DNA from: Pyxidicoccus trucidator
Lineage (GTDB): Bacteria; Myxococcota; Myxococcia; Myxococcales; Myxococcaceae
Assembly (NCBI RefSeq): GCF_010894435.1
Contig: NZ_JAAIXZ010000006.1
Coordinates: forward strand, 1-64,000
Reading direction: 5' to 3'
Length of the DNA stretch: 64,000 bases
Numbering within the stretch: position 1 is the stretch's first letter; each line of letters begins with the position of its first letter. Below the pieces are notes generated by a model. The model made no database searches. It was given only the letters and a program-made list of their open reading frames with translations, and was not told the DNA's origin. Position numbers and translations under genes: made by a program. Shown here one piece after another: positions 33,447 to 41,989 of this stretch.

Positions 33447-34449
33447 GCGACGGTTGGAGCTGAAGGTGGGCGCCCTGGTGCTGGCGACGGTGGTGGGCGT
33501 GCTCGCGCTGCTGTGGCTGATGGGCGAGCTGACGCTGGGCTCCGACGCGGGGTTGGCGGTGGACTTCGGCCACACGGGCAACGTGGTGGAGGGGGCGCCG
33601 GTGAAGCTCGGCGGCGTGCAGGTGGGTCGCGTACAGGCGATTCGACTGATGCCGGAGCGACGCGATTCACAGGGGCGGCCGATGCCGGTGCGCATGGAGC
33701 TGGCGGTGTCTCCGGAGTCGCTGGGAGCGCTGCGCACGGATGCGCGGGTGACGGTGGCAACGGTGGGTCTGCTGGGTGAGCCGTACCTGGAGCTGAACCC
33801 TGGCGCGGCGGAGAAGCCACTGGGCGCGGGCGAGGCAGTGCGTGGGACGGATGCGCCCCGGTTGGACCTACTGGCGGAGCAACTGTCGCGCTTCGTGGAG
33901 ATCCTGTCCGCGATGCTGGAGAAGGACCCGGAGGCGGTGACGGAGCTTGCGTCGAACGTGTCGCGGCTGACGAAGACGCTGGACCGGATGCTGACGGAGA
34001 ACGAGGGCGACGTGAAGGTGCTGGCCTCGGAGCTCTCTGCGGCGTCGAAGGACCTGCGTCAACTCGCGGCCTTCGCGCGCGAGTCGTTCCAACCCGGAGG
34101 CAAGGGGGCGCGGCTACTGGATGACGCGGCGGCCACGGCGGCGGTGATGCGCAGCGAGCTGCCTGGGCTGACGAAGTCCGCGGGGACGACGCTGGATGGA
34201 CTGGCGGCGGTGACGGGGTCGCTGGGGCCGGAGGACGGGCAACGCGTGAAGGTGGCGCTGGAGCGCTTCACGAACGCGGCGGGGCAACTGGAAGGGATTG
34301 CCGCGCGGGCGGACCGGGTGCTGGCGAAGATTGAAGGTGGAGAGGGCACGGCCGGGGCCGTGCTCCAGGACCCCACGCTGTACAACGAACTGCGCACGCT
34401 GGTGACGGACCTGCGCAAGCATCCGTGGAAGATTCTCTGGAAGGACTGA
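33439..34449 (+). CDS. MCE/MlaD-family lipid-binding protein
   Basis: A 336-residue membrane-anchored periplasmic protein. An N-terminal helix (LVLATVVGVLALLWLMGEL) is followed by one MCE domain (residues about 37-115, GNVVEGAPVKLGGVQVGRVQ, TVATVGLLGEPYLEL) and a long helical region (LASNVSRLTKTLDRMLTEN, KVLASELSAASKDLRQL) that probably forms a needle or barrel extension. The C-terminus reads LVTDLRKHPWKILWKD. The last codons and the stop are repeated exactly 1.1 kb downstream. It is the last gene of the overlapping five-gene Mla-like cluster. Confidence 0.93.
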   Translation: MDERRLELKVGALVLATVVGVLALLWLMGELTLGSDAGLAVDFGHTGNVVEGAPVKLGGVQVGRVQAIRLMPERRDSQGRPMPVRMELAVSPESLGALRTDARVTVATVGLLGEPYLELNPGAAEKPLGAGEAVRGTDAPRLDLLAEQLSRFVEILSAMLEKDPEAVTELASNVSRLTKTLDRMLTENEGDVKVLASELSAASKDLRQLAAFARESFQPGGKGARLLDDAAATAAVMRSELPGLTKSAGTTLDGLAAVTGSLGPEDGQRVKVALERFTNAAGQLEGIAARADRVLAKIEGGEGTAGAVLQDPTLYNELRTLVTDLRKHPWKILWKD

Positions 34450-34450
34450 G
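34425..34450 (+). repeat. 26-bp direct repeat, left copy (end of MCE gene)
   Basis: This 26-bp segment, beginning GTGGAAGATTCTCTGG, ends one base past the TGA of the MCE gene and is identical to 35530-35555. It encodes the last residues (WKILWKD) and the stop. Confidence 0.9.
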
Positions 34451-35529
34451 TCACCAGGCCCGCGCCTCAACCCCTGTCGGTTGCCTGAGAACAAGTTGGA
34501 AGCGGGCCGGCGCGCAGTGGCGTCTGGCCCGCCGGTCACACTAGCGAGCGCATCGGAACCCGGTGGCGTTGTTCAGGGACGAGGGGGTGTGCTCCGCGAA
34601 CAGCATGAAGACCCCGCCGCCTTCACGGGACGTCCATATGCCGCCACGGGCGATGGCTGACGGAAGGCCATCGACGGTAGTGTCGTCACCCACCCCTCCG
34701 GTCTGTGGCGATTCCCCGTGGAAGGCATCATTGATCCCCATGATCGAATCCTTCCCGTAGGTCGGCGTCGCGACGGCGAAGGCCCCAGGTATCCAGTCGT
34801 TGACGACTCTGCCGGAGCTGCTCCCAGGTCCCTGAATCCAGTCCGCAACCCACTCCTTGACGTTTCCGACCATATCGTTGACGCCCCAATTGGAGACGCA
34901 GTTGGCCGAGGCCCCCGCAGGGCGCGGACCCGTCGTGTTTGTGTTACAGGTCGTCAGTCCGTCACCGGCGAGACCGGGGTCCGGCGTCCCGGCGGCGGCC
35001 ATCTGCCATTCGGCGTTCGTAAGCAGCCTCTTCCCTGACAGCGCACACGCCTGTTGGGCCTGAAACCAGGTCAGGAACACTGTCGGGTACGCGCCCTTCT
35101 TGGACACGGCATACAACTTTTCCGTCCAGTTGCCATTCACGGGGAAGGTTGCGGGAAAGCGGGGAGACCCCTGGGCATACTGAGTGCCTGTACCGTTGGG
35201 GTTGGACCAGACTGAAGCTTCGTACTTATCCACGCAGAGCGGGCCCACTCTGACCATGATGTCGGCTGGGCTGTTCCCTCTGCAACGCCGTTCGGTGAGC
35301 GGCTCCGCCTGAGCGGTCGTGACCGCCACTGCCGGCGCCGCCGCGGAGACCGCAGCCACCGCACAGCCTACCTTCAACAATTTTATCATCCTCATGCCTC
35401 TCCTCGTGTGTTTCAGCAGATTCCGGAGCACCCTTGCTACAGGCAGCTGACGGCCGTCCCCATCAAGGACCACCGACTGGTCGCCCTGATGAGACAGTGT
35501 TCAGCGCGCTGATATGTGAGGAAGTGATA
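34451..35529. mobile_element. Inserted 1.1-kb segment carrying an FGE-like gene
   Basis: Lies between two exact 26-bp copies of the 3' end of the MCE gene, in the middle of an otherwise co-directional cluster. Its only gene is on the opposite strand. No integrase, transposase or inverted terminal repeats are seen, so the mechanism is unknown. Removing it with one repeat would put the PLD gene ATG about 18 bp from the repeat, that is immediately downstream of the MCE stop. Confidence 0.6.
34541..35395 (-). CDS. FGE/SUMF1-like (formylglycine-generating enzyme fold) secreted protein
   Basis: A 284-residue exported protein; ATG at 35395 follows GGAGAGGC and begins a signal peptide (VGCAVAAVSAAAPAVAVTTA). 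The FGE-sulfatase fold is shown by VDKYEASVW, PTVFLTWFQAQQACALSGKR, RLLTNAEWQMAAAGT, NDMVGNVKEWVADWI, ARGGIWTSR and the terminal TGFRCAR. The paired active-site cysteines of true FGE in the RSYCxxxxC region are not visible (the segment reads GVFMLFAEHTPSS), so it is more likely a structural or binding variant than a sulfatase activator. It lies in the opposite direction to its neighbours within the inserted segment. Confidence 0.85.
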   Translation of the reverse strand: MRMIKLLKVGCAVAAVSAAAPAVAVTTAQAEPLTERRCRGNSPADIMVRVGPLCVDKYEASVWSNPNGTGTQYAQGSPRFPATFPVNGNWTEKLYAVSKKGAYPTVFLTWFQAQQACALSGKRLLTNAEWQMAAAGTPDPGLAGDGLTTCNTNTTGPRPAGASANCVSNWGVNDMVGNVKEWVADWIQGPGSSSGRVVNDWIPGAFAVATPTYGKDSIMGINDAFHGESPQTGGVGDDTTVDGLPSAIARGGIWTSREGGGVFMLFAEHTPSSLNNATGFRCAR

Positions 35530-35555
35530 GTGGAAGATTCTCTGGAAGGACTGAG
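35530..35555 (+). repeat. 26-bp direct repeat, right copy
   Basis: Exact copy of 34425-34450, 17 bp before the ATG of the USP/PLD gene; the flanking sequence differs on both sides. It marks the right edge of the inserted segment. Confidence 0.9.
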
Positions 35556-35572
35556 GTACCGCCCCGACCGCC

Positions 35573-38323
35573 ATGTTCCGACGCCTGCTCATCCTCTTTG
35601 ATGCCAGCACGGACCCGGAGCAGGTGCTGACCGCGGCACGGCAGCTCGCCCCAGCGCCCGACAGCGTGCACCTCTATGCCCTGTCGCCCGAGCGCCGGGA
35701 CCTCGAAGCGCCACGCCCGCTGAGCCTCACCGCCCTCGATAGACTCTGGGACGGTGTGCGCCACTGGCACGTGGGGACCAGTGTCGGCCACCAGCTCGAA
35801 GACCACCTTGATACCGACGCCGTCGCCACGACGGCCCGGCAGCACGGCTCCGAGCTCGTCGTCGTAGGCCCGCTGCTCGCCACCTCGCCACGGGCCCGGA
35901 TTGCCGCCATCCTGGCGCTCGCCATCCGCGAGCGGCTGCATGTGCTCTCGGTCGGTGCGCACAGTCCCCGTACACCCTCCCCTACCGCCCGTCTTGCCAT
36001 CGCCGTGGCTCCTGATGGCAGGGGGCTCGGCTCCTCGGCGGACTTCCTCAGGAAGCGTGCCCTCCCCGCCGAGCTCATCGCGCTCACCACGCCCGAGGAG
36101 CCAGAGAAAGCCAGTGGGCTCCAGGCCCTCGCCCGTGCGCTGGGCATCTCCGAGACGTTGCGCATTGAAGCCCTCACCCAGGGAGTCTGGGGCCGGGCGG
36201 AGGCCTTCGAAGCGGCCGCGCAACGCTGTGGAGTCGACCTCCTGATTGCTCCCACGGATGCGGTCGATGACATGCATGCGCTCATGCTCGGCCTCTTTGG
36301 CGCCAGGGCGATGCAGGACGCGCACGTCCCCACGCTGCTGTTGCCGCGCACGCTCCCGACCACCCCGATGTTCGAGGAGCATTACGCCGTTTCCGACTCG
36401 CTGCTCCTACCAGGACTGGAGCCCCGATTCGCCGTCGAGCGGGTCGGACTCCTCTCCAATGTCGCGGTGCCGCCACCGGGCATCCTGACGGTCTTCGAGG
36501 GAGGCGTGCCCCTGGGAGGCGCCCAGCACCAGGGCGGCACCGCGGCCCTGCCAGCGTCCTGGTTCACCCATATCCGTGCAGGCCATACCCGTCCCCTCGC
36601 CTTCGCCTGCGACTCGGCTACGAGGGAGCTCGTCCCCTGCCACGTGCTCGCTCCCGAGCGTCCGTTGCTGCTCATCGACAGCCACCTTGCCCTGCCGCAG
36701 CTCCAGGACGCGCTGACGGCCATGGGCGACACGTGCCATCCCGTCTTCGTCCGACTGCGCGACACCGAGCCGCTCGACACGCACCGGGAGCGCCTGTGCA
36801 AGCTCCTTCCAGGCCTCGGCCCACCGCTCCTCATCGACGCCAGCGCCTGGCTCGACGACGCCCGCGCCGATGATGTCCCGCGCCAGGTCGATGCCCAGCG
36901 CCTGCTGAGGGTGGCCGTCCGCCTTTGCATTGCCGGCGCCTCCATCTCCGCGGTGGTCACCCGCGACGAGCACAAGCCCGTCCACCCGTTCCTCCGCACG
37001 CTGACTCCGAGCGAGCTGCTGTTCCTTCAGGAGGGGCACGCGCCGGAGCCCCTCTCCGTGCCGGACGAGCAGGAGCCGTTCTCCCGTGAACTGGCGCTCG
37101 CCGGGGGCAGCCAGTGCGTCGGAGGCAACGCCATCGACTTCGAGTTCGACAACGCACGAGGGCGGGAGTCAGTGATTTCCGCCATCCAGGGCGCCCAGAG
37201 CACCGTCCACTGGCAGTGCTACATCATCGAGGACGACGCGGTGACAGCCCGCTTCGCGGAAGCCCTGAAGCAGGCAGCGGAGAGAGGCATACGCGTGCGC
37301 CTGCTCGCCGATGCGCTCTACAGCGGGCACGACTCCTTCGGCGCGATGAATCCGGTGCTCGTCCACCTGGCCGAGACTCCCAACGTCGAGGTGCGCGCCA
37401 TCGCGCCGCTGTCCGGGGTGCCGAATCTCCAGGAACTGAAGCAGCGCAACCACCGGAAGCTCATCCTCATCGACACAGAGCTGGCCTTCGTCACCGGACG
37501 CAACATGGGCGCGCCCTACTACACGGGCTTCGACGAGGTCACCCTCACCCGGACCTCGAACTACCGCGAGGTCCCCTGGCTGGACTGTGGCGCGCGCCTC
37601 TCCGGCCCGCTGGTCTCAGAGCTGGAACGCGCGTTCCTCGTCGAGTGGAGCCGCGCGGGCGGAGCGGCCTACCCGGTACCCTCCGCGCTTCCGACTGGAT
37701 CCATGTCGGCGCGGCTCGTGTTGCACGAGGGGCTCGCGGACACGCACACGCTGGACACGCAGCTCGCGCTCATCCGCCATGCGAAGTCGCGCCTGGTCCT
37801 GGTGAACACCTTCCCGCTGCTCCTCGAATTGCAGAACGCGCTGGTCGCCGCCCTTCATCGCGGAGTGCGCGTCGAGGTCCTCTTCGGAAGCGTCCGCCCC
37901 CACTTCGGTCAGCAGCAGCACTTCCCTGGTGGAACGCTGCGAGAGGTCGCGGACCGGTACGTCCGCAGCCGTCTGGACGCGGTGATTGACGCGGGCGGAA
38001 TCGCCTACGAGTTCGCGATGCCGCCCGCCCCCGGATGGGAGCCCGAGCTGGAGCGGGTCTTCCCCCATGTGCACGCCAAGCTCCTGGTCTGCGACACGAA
38101 GGCCGTCGCCGTGGGCAGCGCCAACCTGGACGTCACCGCCGCCTACTGGGAGAGCGAGGCCCTGCTCGTCGTGCATGACGCGCCCTTCGCCGACCGCATG
38201 CTCGCGGCGCTGGAGCCGCTGCTCGCCCGCTCACACAGAATCGACCGTGAGGACAGCCAGTGGCGCGCCGAGGCCGAGCAACGAGCATGGGTCGGCCGCA
38301 ACTGGCCTTCGCTGGTCGGCTGA
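35573..38323 (+). CDS. USP-like N-terminus fused to phospholipase D (cardiolipin-synthase-like)
   Basis: A 916-residue protein. Residues about 1-135 resemble a universal stress protein (MFRRLLILFDASTDPEQVLT, GSELVVVGPLLATSPRARI), and 140-270 look like a second, diverged copy (VDLLIAPTDAVDDMHALMLG). Residues about 290-510 are unidentified. Residues about 535-880 form a phospholipase D domain with two intact HKD motifs: HRKLILID at H627/K629/D634 with GRNMG after it, and HAKLLVCD at H834/K836/D841 with GSANLD. This matches cardiolipin synthase and related phosphatidyltransferases. No membrane segment is evident. The fusion suggests a cytoplasmic enzyme controlled by nucleotide or stress. The repeat upstream shows it used to follow the MCE gene directly, which links it with lipid transport. 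Confidence 0.85.
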   Translation: MFRRLLILFDASTDPEQVLTAARQLAPAPDSVHLYALSPERRDLEAPRPLSLTALDRLWDGVRHWHVGTSVGHQLEDHLDTDAVATTARQHGSELVVVGPLLATSPRARIAAILALAIRERLHVLSVGAHSPRTPSPTARLAIAVAPDGRGLGSSADFLRKRALPAELIALTTPEEPEKASGLQALARALGISETLRIEALTQGVWGRAEAFEAAAQRCGVDLLIAPTDAVDDMHALMLGLFGARAMQDAHVPTLLLPRTLPTTPMFEEHYAVSDSLLLPGLEPRFAVERVGLLSNVAVPPPGILTVFEGGVPLGGAQHQGGTAALPASWFTHIRAGHTRPLAFACDSATRELVPCHVLAPERPLLLIDSHLALPQLQDALTAMGDTCHPVFVRLRDTEPLDTHRERLCKLLPGLGPPLLIDASAWLDDARADDVPRQVDAQRLLRVAVRLCIAGASISAVVTRDEHKPVHPFLRTLTPSELLFLQEGHAPEPLSVPDEQEPFSRELALAGGSQCVGGNAIDFEFDNARGRESVISAIQGAQSTVHWQCYIIEDDAVTARFAEALKQAAERGIRVRLLADALYSGHDSFGAMNPVLVHLAETPNVEVRAIAPLSGVPNLQELKQRNHRKLILIDTELAFVTGRNMGAPYYTGFDEVTLTRTSNYREVPWLDCGARLSGPLVSELERAFLVEWSRAGGAAYPVPSALPTGSMSARLVLHEGLADTHTLDTQLALIRHAKSRLVLVNTFPLLLELQNALVAALHRGVRVEVLFGSVRPHFGQQQHFPGGTLREVADRYVRSRLDAVIDAGGIAYEFAMPPAPGWEPELERVFPHVHAKLLVCDTKAVAVGSANLDVTAAYWESEALLVVHDAPFADRMLAALEPLLARSHRIDREDSQWRAEAEQRAWVGRNWPSLVG

Positions 38324-38547
38324 GCCTCCATCCAGCAGGCACGGTGAATGCAATCACCGCCCCTCGAACCCGGCGCCGCGGAGAGGACTTCGACGCGGAC
38401 CTCTCACGCACGCTCCCTCCCCTGCCCGTCAACGCGGAAGGCCCACCGGTCCCGGCTCCGGTCAGTCCCGACTCCCACCCTCCGTCCCTGCCCGCGCCCG
38501 GCCCCAGAAGCCTCCTGTAACCTCGGGCCCTGGCTCAGGAGCCACCC

Positions 38548-39387
38548 ATGTCCGCCTCCCCCAACGAAGTCGTCTTCGCCGCCGTGGGGGACGTCCACGG
38601 AAACATGAACCGGATGGTGAACGACCTGCGGCACCAGGCGGAGGTCCGCCACCGGCAGTTCGACTTCGTCCTCCAGGTCGGCGACTTCGAGCCGCACCGC
38701 GACGAGGCCGACCTCGCCACCATGGCCGCCCCGGCGAAGTACCGGCACCTCGGCGACTTCTCGGCCTATGACAAGGCCCGGCGGGGCTTCCCCTGGCAGG
38801 TCTACTTCATCGGCGGAAACCACGAGCCCTACGGCTATCTCGACACCCACCCCGAGGGCTTCGAGCTGGTCCGAAACTGTCACTACCTCGGCCGCGTCGG
38901 CGTCGTGGACCTGCACGGCCTGCGCGTGGTGGGCCTGTCCGGCATCCACAGCGAGGAGCGCTTCCGCGCACAGCGCCCGCCCCTCTCCGCGCTGGGCTCC
39001 GTCTCCAACAAGGACTTCACGTACTTCAACGAGCGCGACGTCGAGCAGGCCCTGGAGCTGGGGCATGCGGACGTGCTGCTGCTCCACGACTGGCCCTCCG
39101 GCATCATCGACCCGAGAGATGCCGCCGACTTCGAGGGACAGCGCCGGAGCCCGAGCCACGACACCGTGGGCAACGAGTACGCGCGGCTGCTCGTGGACGC
39201 GCTCCAGCCCCGGCTCGTGCTCTGCGGCCACCTGCACAAGGCCTATCGCACCTCCATCCAGCACCCCTCCGGGAAGACGACCGAGGTGCGCTGCCTCGGC
39301 AGCGTGGGACAGGGGGATGGCGCCTATGGCGTCTTCCACTTCAAGGGCGAGTCGTTCCACGAAACGTTCCTGACCGGGCGGGACTGA
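38548..39387 (+). CDS. Metallophosphoesterase related to lariat-debranching enzyme (Dbr1-like)
   Basis: A 279-residue calcineurin-like enzyme. Metal-ligand motifs are GDVHGN (D15, H17), QVGDFE (D46), GGNHEP (N91, H92), LLHDWPSGI (H180) and CGHLH (H228, H230), all present. Beyond these, the spacing and wording match eukaryotic Dbr1: GDFExxRxEADLxxM, a PAKYRHL segment followed by a 15-18 residue insertion and FIGGNHE, SGI before the second half, and HDWP. Dbr1 hydrolyses the 2',5' bond of intron lariats; here the first motif keeps the Asp (DVH), whereas Dbr1 has Cys. Substrate in this organism is unknown. It is 104 bp upstream of a DEAD-box RNA helicase on the same strand. Confidence 0.88.
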   Translation: MSASPNEVVFAAVGDVHGNMNRMVNDLRHQAEVRHRQFDFVLQVGDFEPHRDEADLATMAAPAKYRHLGDFSAYDKARRGFPWQVYFIGGNHEPYGYLDTHPEGFELVRNCHYLGRVGVVDLHGLRVVGLSGIHSEERFRAQRPPLSALGSVSNKDFTYFNERDVEQALELGHADVLLLHDWPSGIIDPRDAADFEGQRRSPSHDTVGNEYARLLVDALQPRLVLCGHLHKAYRTSIQHPSGKTTEVRCLGSVGQGDGAYGVFHFKGESFHETFLTGRD

Positions 39388-39403
39388 CCGCCTCCCCCGG
39401 GAC

Positions 39404-39425
39404 GCCCTCCAGGACGGGCTGTTTT
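39404..39425 (+). terminator. Terminator-like hairpin before the helicase
   Basis: GCCC-TCCAGGAC-GGGC followed by TGTTTT lies 17 bp after the metallophosphoesterase stop. The short stem makes it weak, so partial read-through to the helicase is possible. Confidence 0.45.
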
Positions 39426-39491
39426 CGGGTGTGGGACAGAACGGACATTCTTCGCGGCCATTCGGGAGGTGCCAGTGGTACAAGCCGGCCT

Positions 39492-41210
39492 GTGAAAGCC
39501 TCTCCGCCTCCCCCCGAAGCCCCCGTCAACCCCACCTTCGACTCCCTGGGCCTCAAGCCCGCGCTCGTCGAGGCGCTCAGTGCGCTCGGCTACGAGGAGC
39601 CCACGCCCATCCAGGCCGCGGCCCTCCCGCCGCTCCTCGCCGGCAAGGACCTGCTCGGCATCGCCGCGACGGGCACCGGCAAGACCGCCGCCTTCGCCCT
39701 GCCCCTCCTCCAGCACCTGACGGCGGGCAAGAGCCGCCCGAACACCACCGCCGCGCTGGTGCTCGTCCCCACGCGCGAGCTGGCCATGCAGGTGTCCGAG
39801 GCCATCCACCGCTACGGCCAGAAGCTCGGCGTCAGCGTGCTGCCCCTCTACGGCGGGCAGGTCATCGGCCAGCAGCTCCGCGTGCTCAAGCGCGGCGTGG
39901 ACGTCGTTGTCGCCACCCCGGGCCGCGCGCTGGACCACCTGCGCCGGGGCACGCTCCAGCTCGACGACGTGCGCACCGTCGTCCTGGACGAGGCCGACGA
40001 GATGCTCGACATGGGCTTCGCCGACGACCTGGAGGCCATCCTCTCCGGGACGCCCGAGGACCGGCAGACCGCCCTCTTCTCCGCCACCCTGCCCCCGCGC
40101 ATCGCCGCCATCGCCGAGCGCCACCTGCGCCAGCCCGTGCGCGTGAAGATTGCCCGCGAGAAGGTGGAGCAGGGGGAGATTCCCCGCGTCCGCCAGACGG
40201 CCTACGTCGTCCCCCGCGCCTTCAAGATTGCCACCCTGGGCCGGCTGCTCGACGTGGAGTCGCCCACCGCCGCCATCATCTTCTGCCGCACCCGCACCGA
40301 GGTGGACGACCTCACCGTGTCCCTCAACGGTCGCGGCTGGCGCGCCCATGCCCTGCACGGCGGCATGACGCAGGAGCAGCGCGACAGGGTCATCAAGCAG
40401 CTCAAGTCGCAGGGCACGGACCTGCTCGTGGCCACGGACGTCGCGGCGCGCGGGCTCGACATCCCCCGGCTGTCGCACGTGGTGAACTTCGACGTGCCCA
40501 ACGCGCCCGAGGCCTACGTCCACCGCATCGGCCGCACGGGCCGCGCCGGCCGCGAGGGTGTGGCGATTACCCTGGTGGAGCCGCGTGAGCACCGGCTGCT
40601 GCGCAACATCGAGCGCGTCACCGGCCAGCGCATCGAGGTGTCCACCGTCCCCACCGTGGCGGACCTGCGCGAGAAGCGGAAGGAGATGCTCCGCTCCTCC
40701 CTGCGCGAGGCCCTGGTGGCCGGAGAGCTGGACCCGCTGCGCAGCGTGGTGGAGGACCTGGCCTCCGAGTTCGACGCCATGGACATCGCCGCCGCCGCCG
40801 TGAAGCTGCTCCAGGACGCCCAGGACGAGGGCCGCGAGGGCAAGGAGGAGGAAATCCCCACCGTCTCCCCGCCCCAGGACCGCCCCGCCAGGCCCGGAGC
40901 TCCCGGCGCCCGGCCCGGCCCCGGAGGCCCGGACCGGGGGCCCCGGAAGCCGCGCGGAGGCCCTCCGACGTGGGACATCACCCGCCTGTGGATTGGCGCC
41001 GGCCGGCGCATGGGCATGCGGCCGGCGGACCTGGTGGGCGCCATCGCCGGTGAGGCGGGGCTCGACTCATCGCGCATCGGCGCCATCCAGATTGGCGACA
41101 GCTTCTCCCTCGTGGAGGTGCCGGAGCCGGACGCCAACCGCATCATCGCCGCGCTGAAGGAGACCACCCTGCGCGGCAAGAAGGTCATCGTCCGCAAGGA
41201 CAAGGGCTGA
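39492..41210 (+). CDS. DEAD-box RNA helicase, DbpA type
   Basis: A 572-residue ATP-dependent RNA helicase; GTG at 39492 is chosen because the family begins shortly before the Q motif, and an upstream GTG at 39429 is open too. Motifs in order: Q motif FDSLGLKPALVEALSALGYE with TPIQ, Walker A AATGTGKT, PTRELA, TPGR, DEAD (VVLDEADEMLDMGF), SAT, motif IV-VI (ATDVAARGLDIP, HRIGRTGRAG). A Pro/Gly/Arg linker separates the core from a C-terminal DbpA RNA-binding domain (RLWIGAGRRMGMRPADLVGA to LRGKKVIVRKDKG). DbpA proteins are guided to 23S rRNA hairpin 92 and act in 50S assembly. Confidence 0.94.
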   Translation: MKASPPPPEAPVNPTFDSLGLKPALVEALSALGYEEPTPIQAAALPPLLAGKDLLGIAATGTGKTAAFALPLLQHLTAGKSRPNTTAALVLVPTRELAMQVSEAIHRYGQKLGVSVLPLYGGQVIGQQLRVLKRGVDVVVATPGRALDHLRRGTLQLDDVRTVVLDEADEMLDMGFADDLEAILSGTPEDRQTALFSATLPPRIAAIAERHLRQPVRVKIAREKVEQGEIPRVRQTAYVVPRAFKIATLGRLLDVESPTAAIIFCRTRTEVDDLTVSLNGRGWRAHALHGGMTQEQRDRVIKQLKSQGTDLLVATDVAARGLDIPRLSHVVNFDVPNAPEAYVHRIGRTGRAGREGVAITLVEPREHRLLRNIERVTGQRIEVSTVPTVADLREKRKEMLRSSLREALVAGELDPLRSVVEDLASEFDAMDIAAAAVKLLQDAQDEGREGKEEEIPTVSPPQDRPARPGAPGARPGPGGPDRGPRKPRGGPPTWDITRLWIGAGRRMGMRPADLVGAIAGEAGLDSSRIGAIQIGDSFSLVEVPEPDANRIIAALKETTLRGKKVIVRKDKG

Positions 41211-41220
41211 GACGACGGCC

Positions 41221-41245
41221 GCCCCCGGTGCGTGACGCCGGGGGC
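41221..41245. terminator. Bidirectional terminator between helicase and piuC
   Basis: GCCCCCGG-TGCGTGACG-CCGGGGGC is a perfect 8-bp GC stem between the converging helicase and iron-hydroxylase genes. No T-run on either side; assigned from position. Confidence 0.55.
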
Positions 41246-41262
41246 GCGTCAGGGGACGGGGC

Positions 41263-41943
41263 TCAGGGCTCCGCCCACTGCCTCAGGAGGTTGTGGTACA
41301 CGCCCGTCAGCATGACCAGGGCGGGGCTCCTGGGCACCTCCCGGTTGAGCTGGGTGATGGACGTGTCCATGTCGAAGAGCAGCGCGCGCTTCGACACGTC
41401 CCGCACCAGGCTCTGCACCCAGAAGAACGACGCCAGCCGCACGCCACGCGTCACCGGCGTCACGTGGTGCAGGCTCGTCGCCGGGTAGATGATGAGGTCC
41501 CCCGCCGGCAGCTTCACCGCATGGCTGCCGAAGGTGTCCTCCACCACCAGTTCGCCGCCGTCGTAGCTGTCCGGCTCGGAGAGGAACAGCGTGGCCGAGA
41601 CGTCCGTGCGCAGGCGCACGGCCGTCCCCGTCAGCGGACGGATGGCGTTGTCCACGTGCGAGCCGAACGTCATGCCCGGCTCGTAGCGGTTGAACAGCGG
41701 GGGGAACACGCGCTGCGGCAGCACGGCCGAGACGAACAGCGCGCTGCGCTCCAGCCCCGCCAGCACCACGTCCCCCAGCTCGCGCGCTTCCGGCCCGGTG
41801 TCCGGAAGCTGCAGGTTCCGCTTCACCTGCCCGGACTGGTAGCCGGCGGTGACGCGGCCGTCCGCCCAGGAGGCCCTCTCCATGACGGCACGGCAGTGCG
41901 CCACCTGCTCGGCCGTCAAGACGTTGGGGATGTGGACCATCAT
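41263..41943 (-). CDS. piuC: Fe(II)/2-oxoglutarate-dependent PKHD-type hydroxylase (PiuC-like)
   Basis: A 226-residue prolyl-4-hydroxylase-type oxygenase. The iron-binding triad is visible as SHVDNA (H96, D98) and the distal His in [11 protein letters not shown], where the Arg would bind 2-oxoglutarate. The N-terminus ([20 protein letters not shown]) and the C-terminal [11 protein letters not shown] match PiuC/YbiX. Such genes usually accompany catechol siderophore receptors, as here, and respond to iron limitation. It lies 46 bp downstream of the receptor gene and probably belongs to its operon. Confidence 0.9.
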   Translation of the reverse strand: MMVHIPNVLTAEQVAHCRAVMERASWADGRVTAGYQSGQVKRNLQLPDTGPEARELGDVVLAGLERSALFVSAVLPQRVFPPLFNRYEPGMTFGSHVDNAIRPLTGTAVRLRTDVSATLFLSEPDSYDGGELVVEDTFGSHAVKLPAGDLIIYPATSLHHVTPVTRGVRLASFFWVQSLVRDVSKRALLFDMDTSITQLNREVPRSPALVMLTGVYHNLLRQWAEP

Positions 41944-41989
41944 GGAGAGTGCTCCTGAGGGACGGTGTCTGGTGCCGCCAGGCCCTCCG

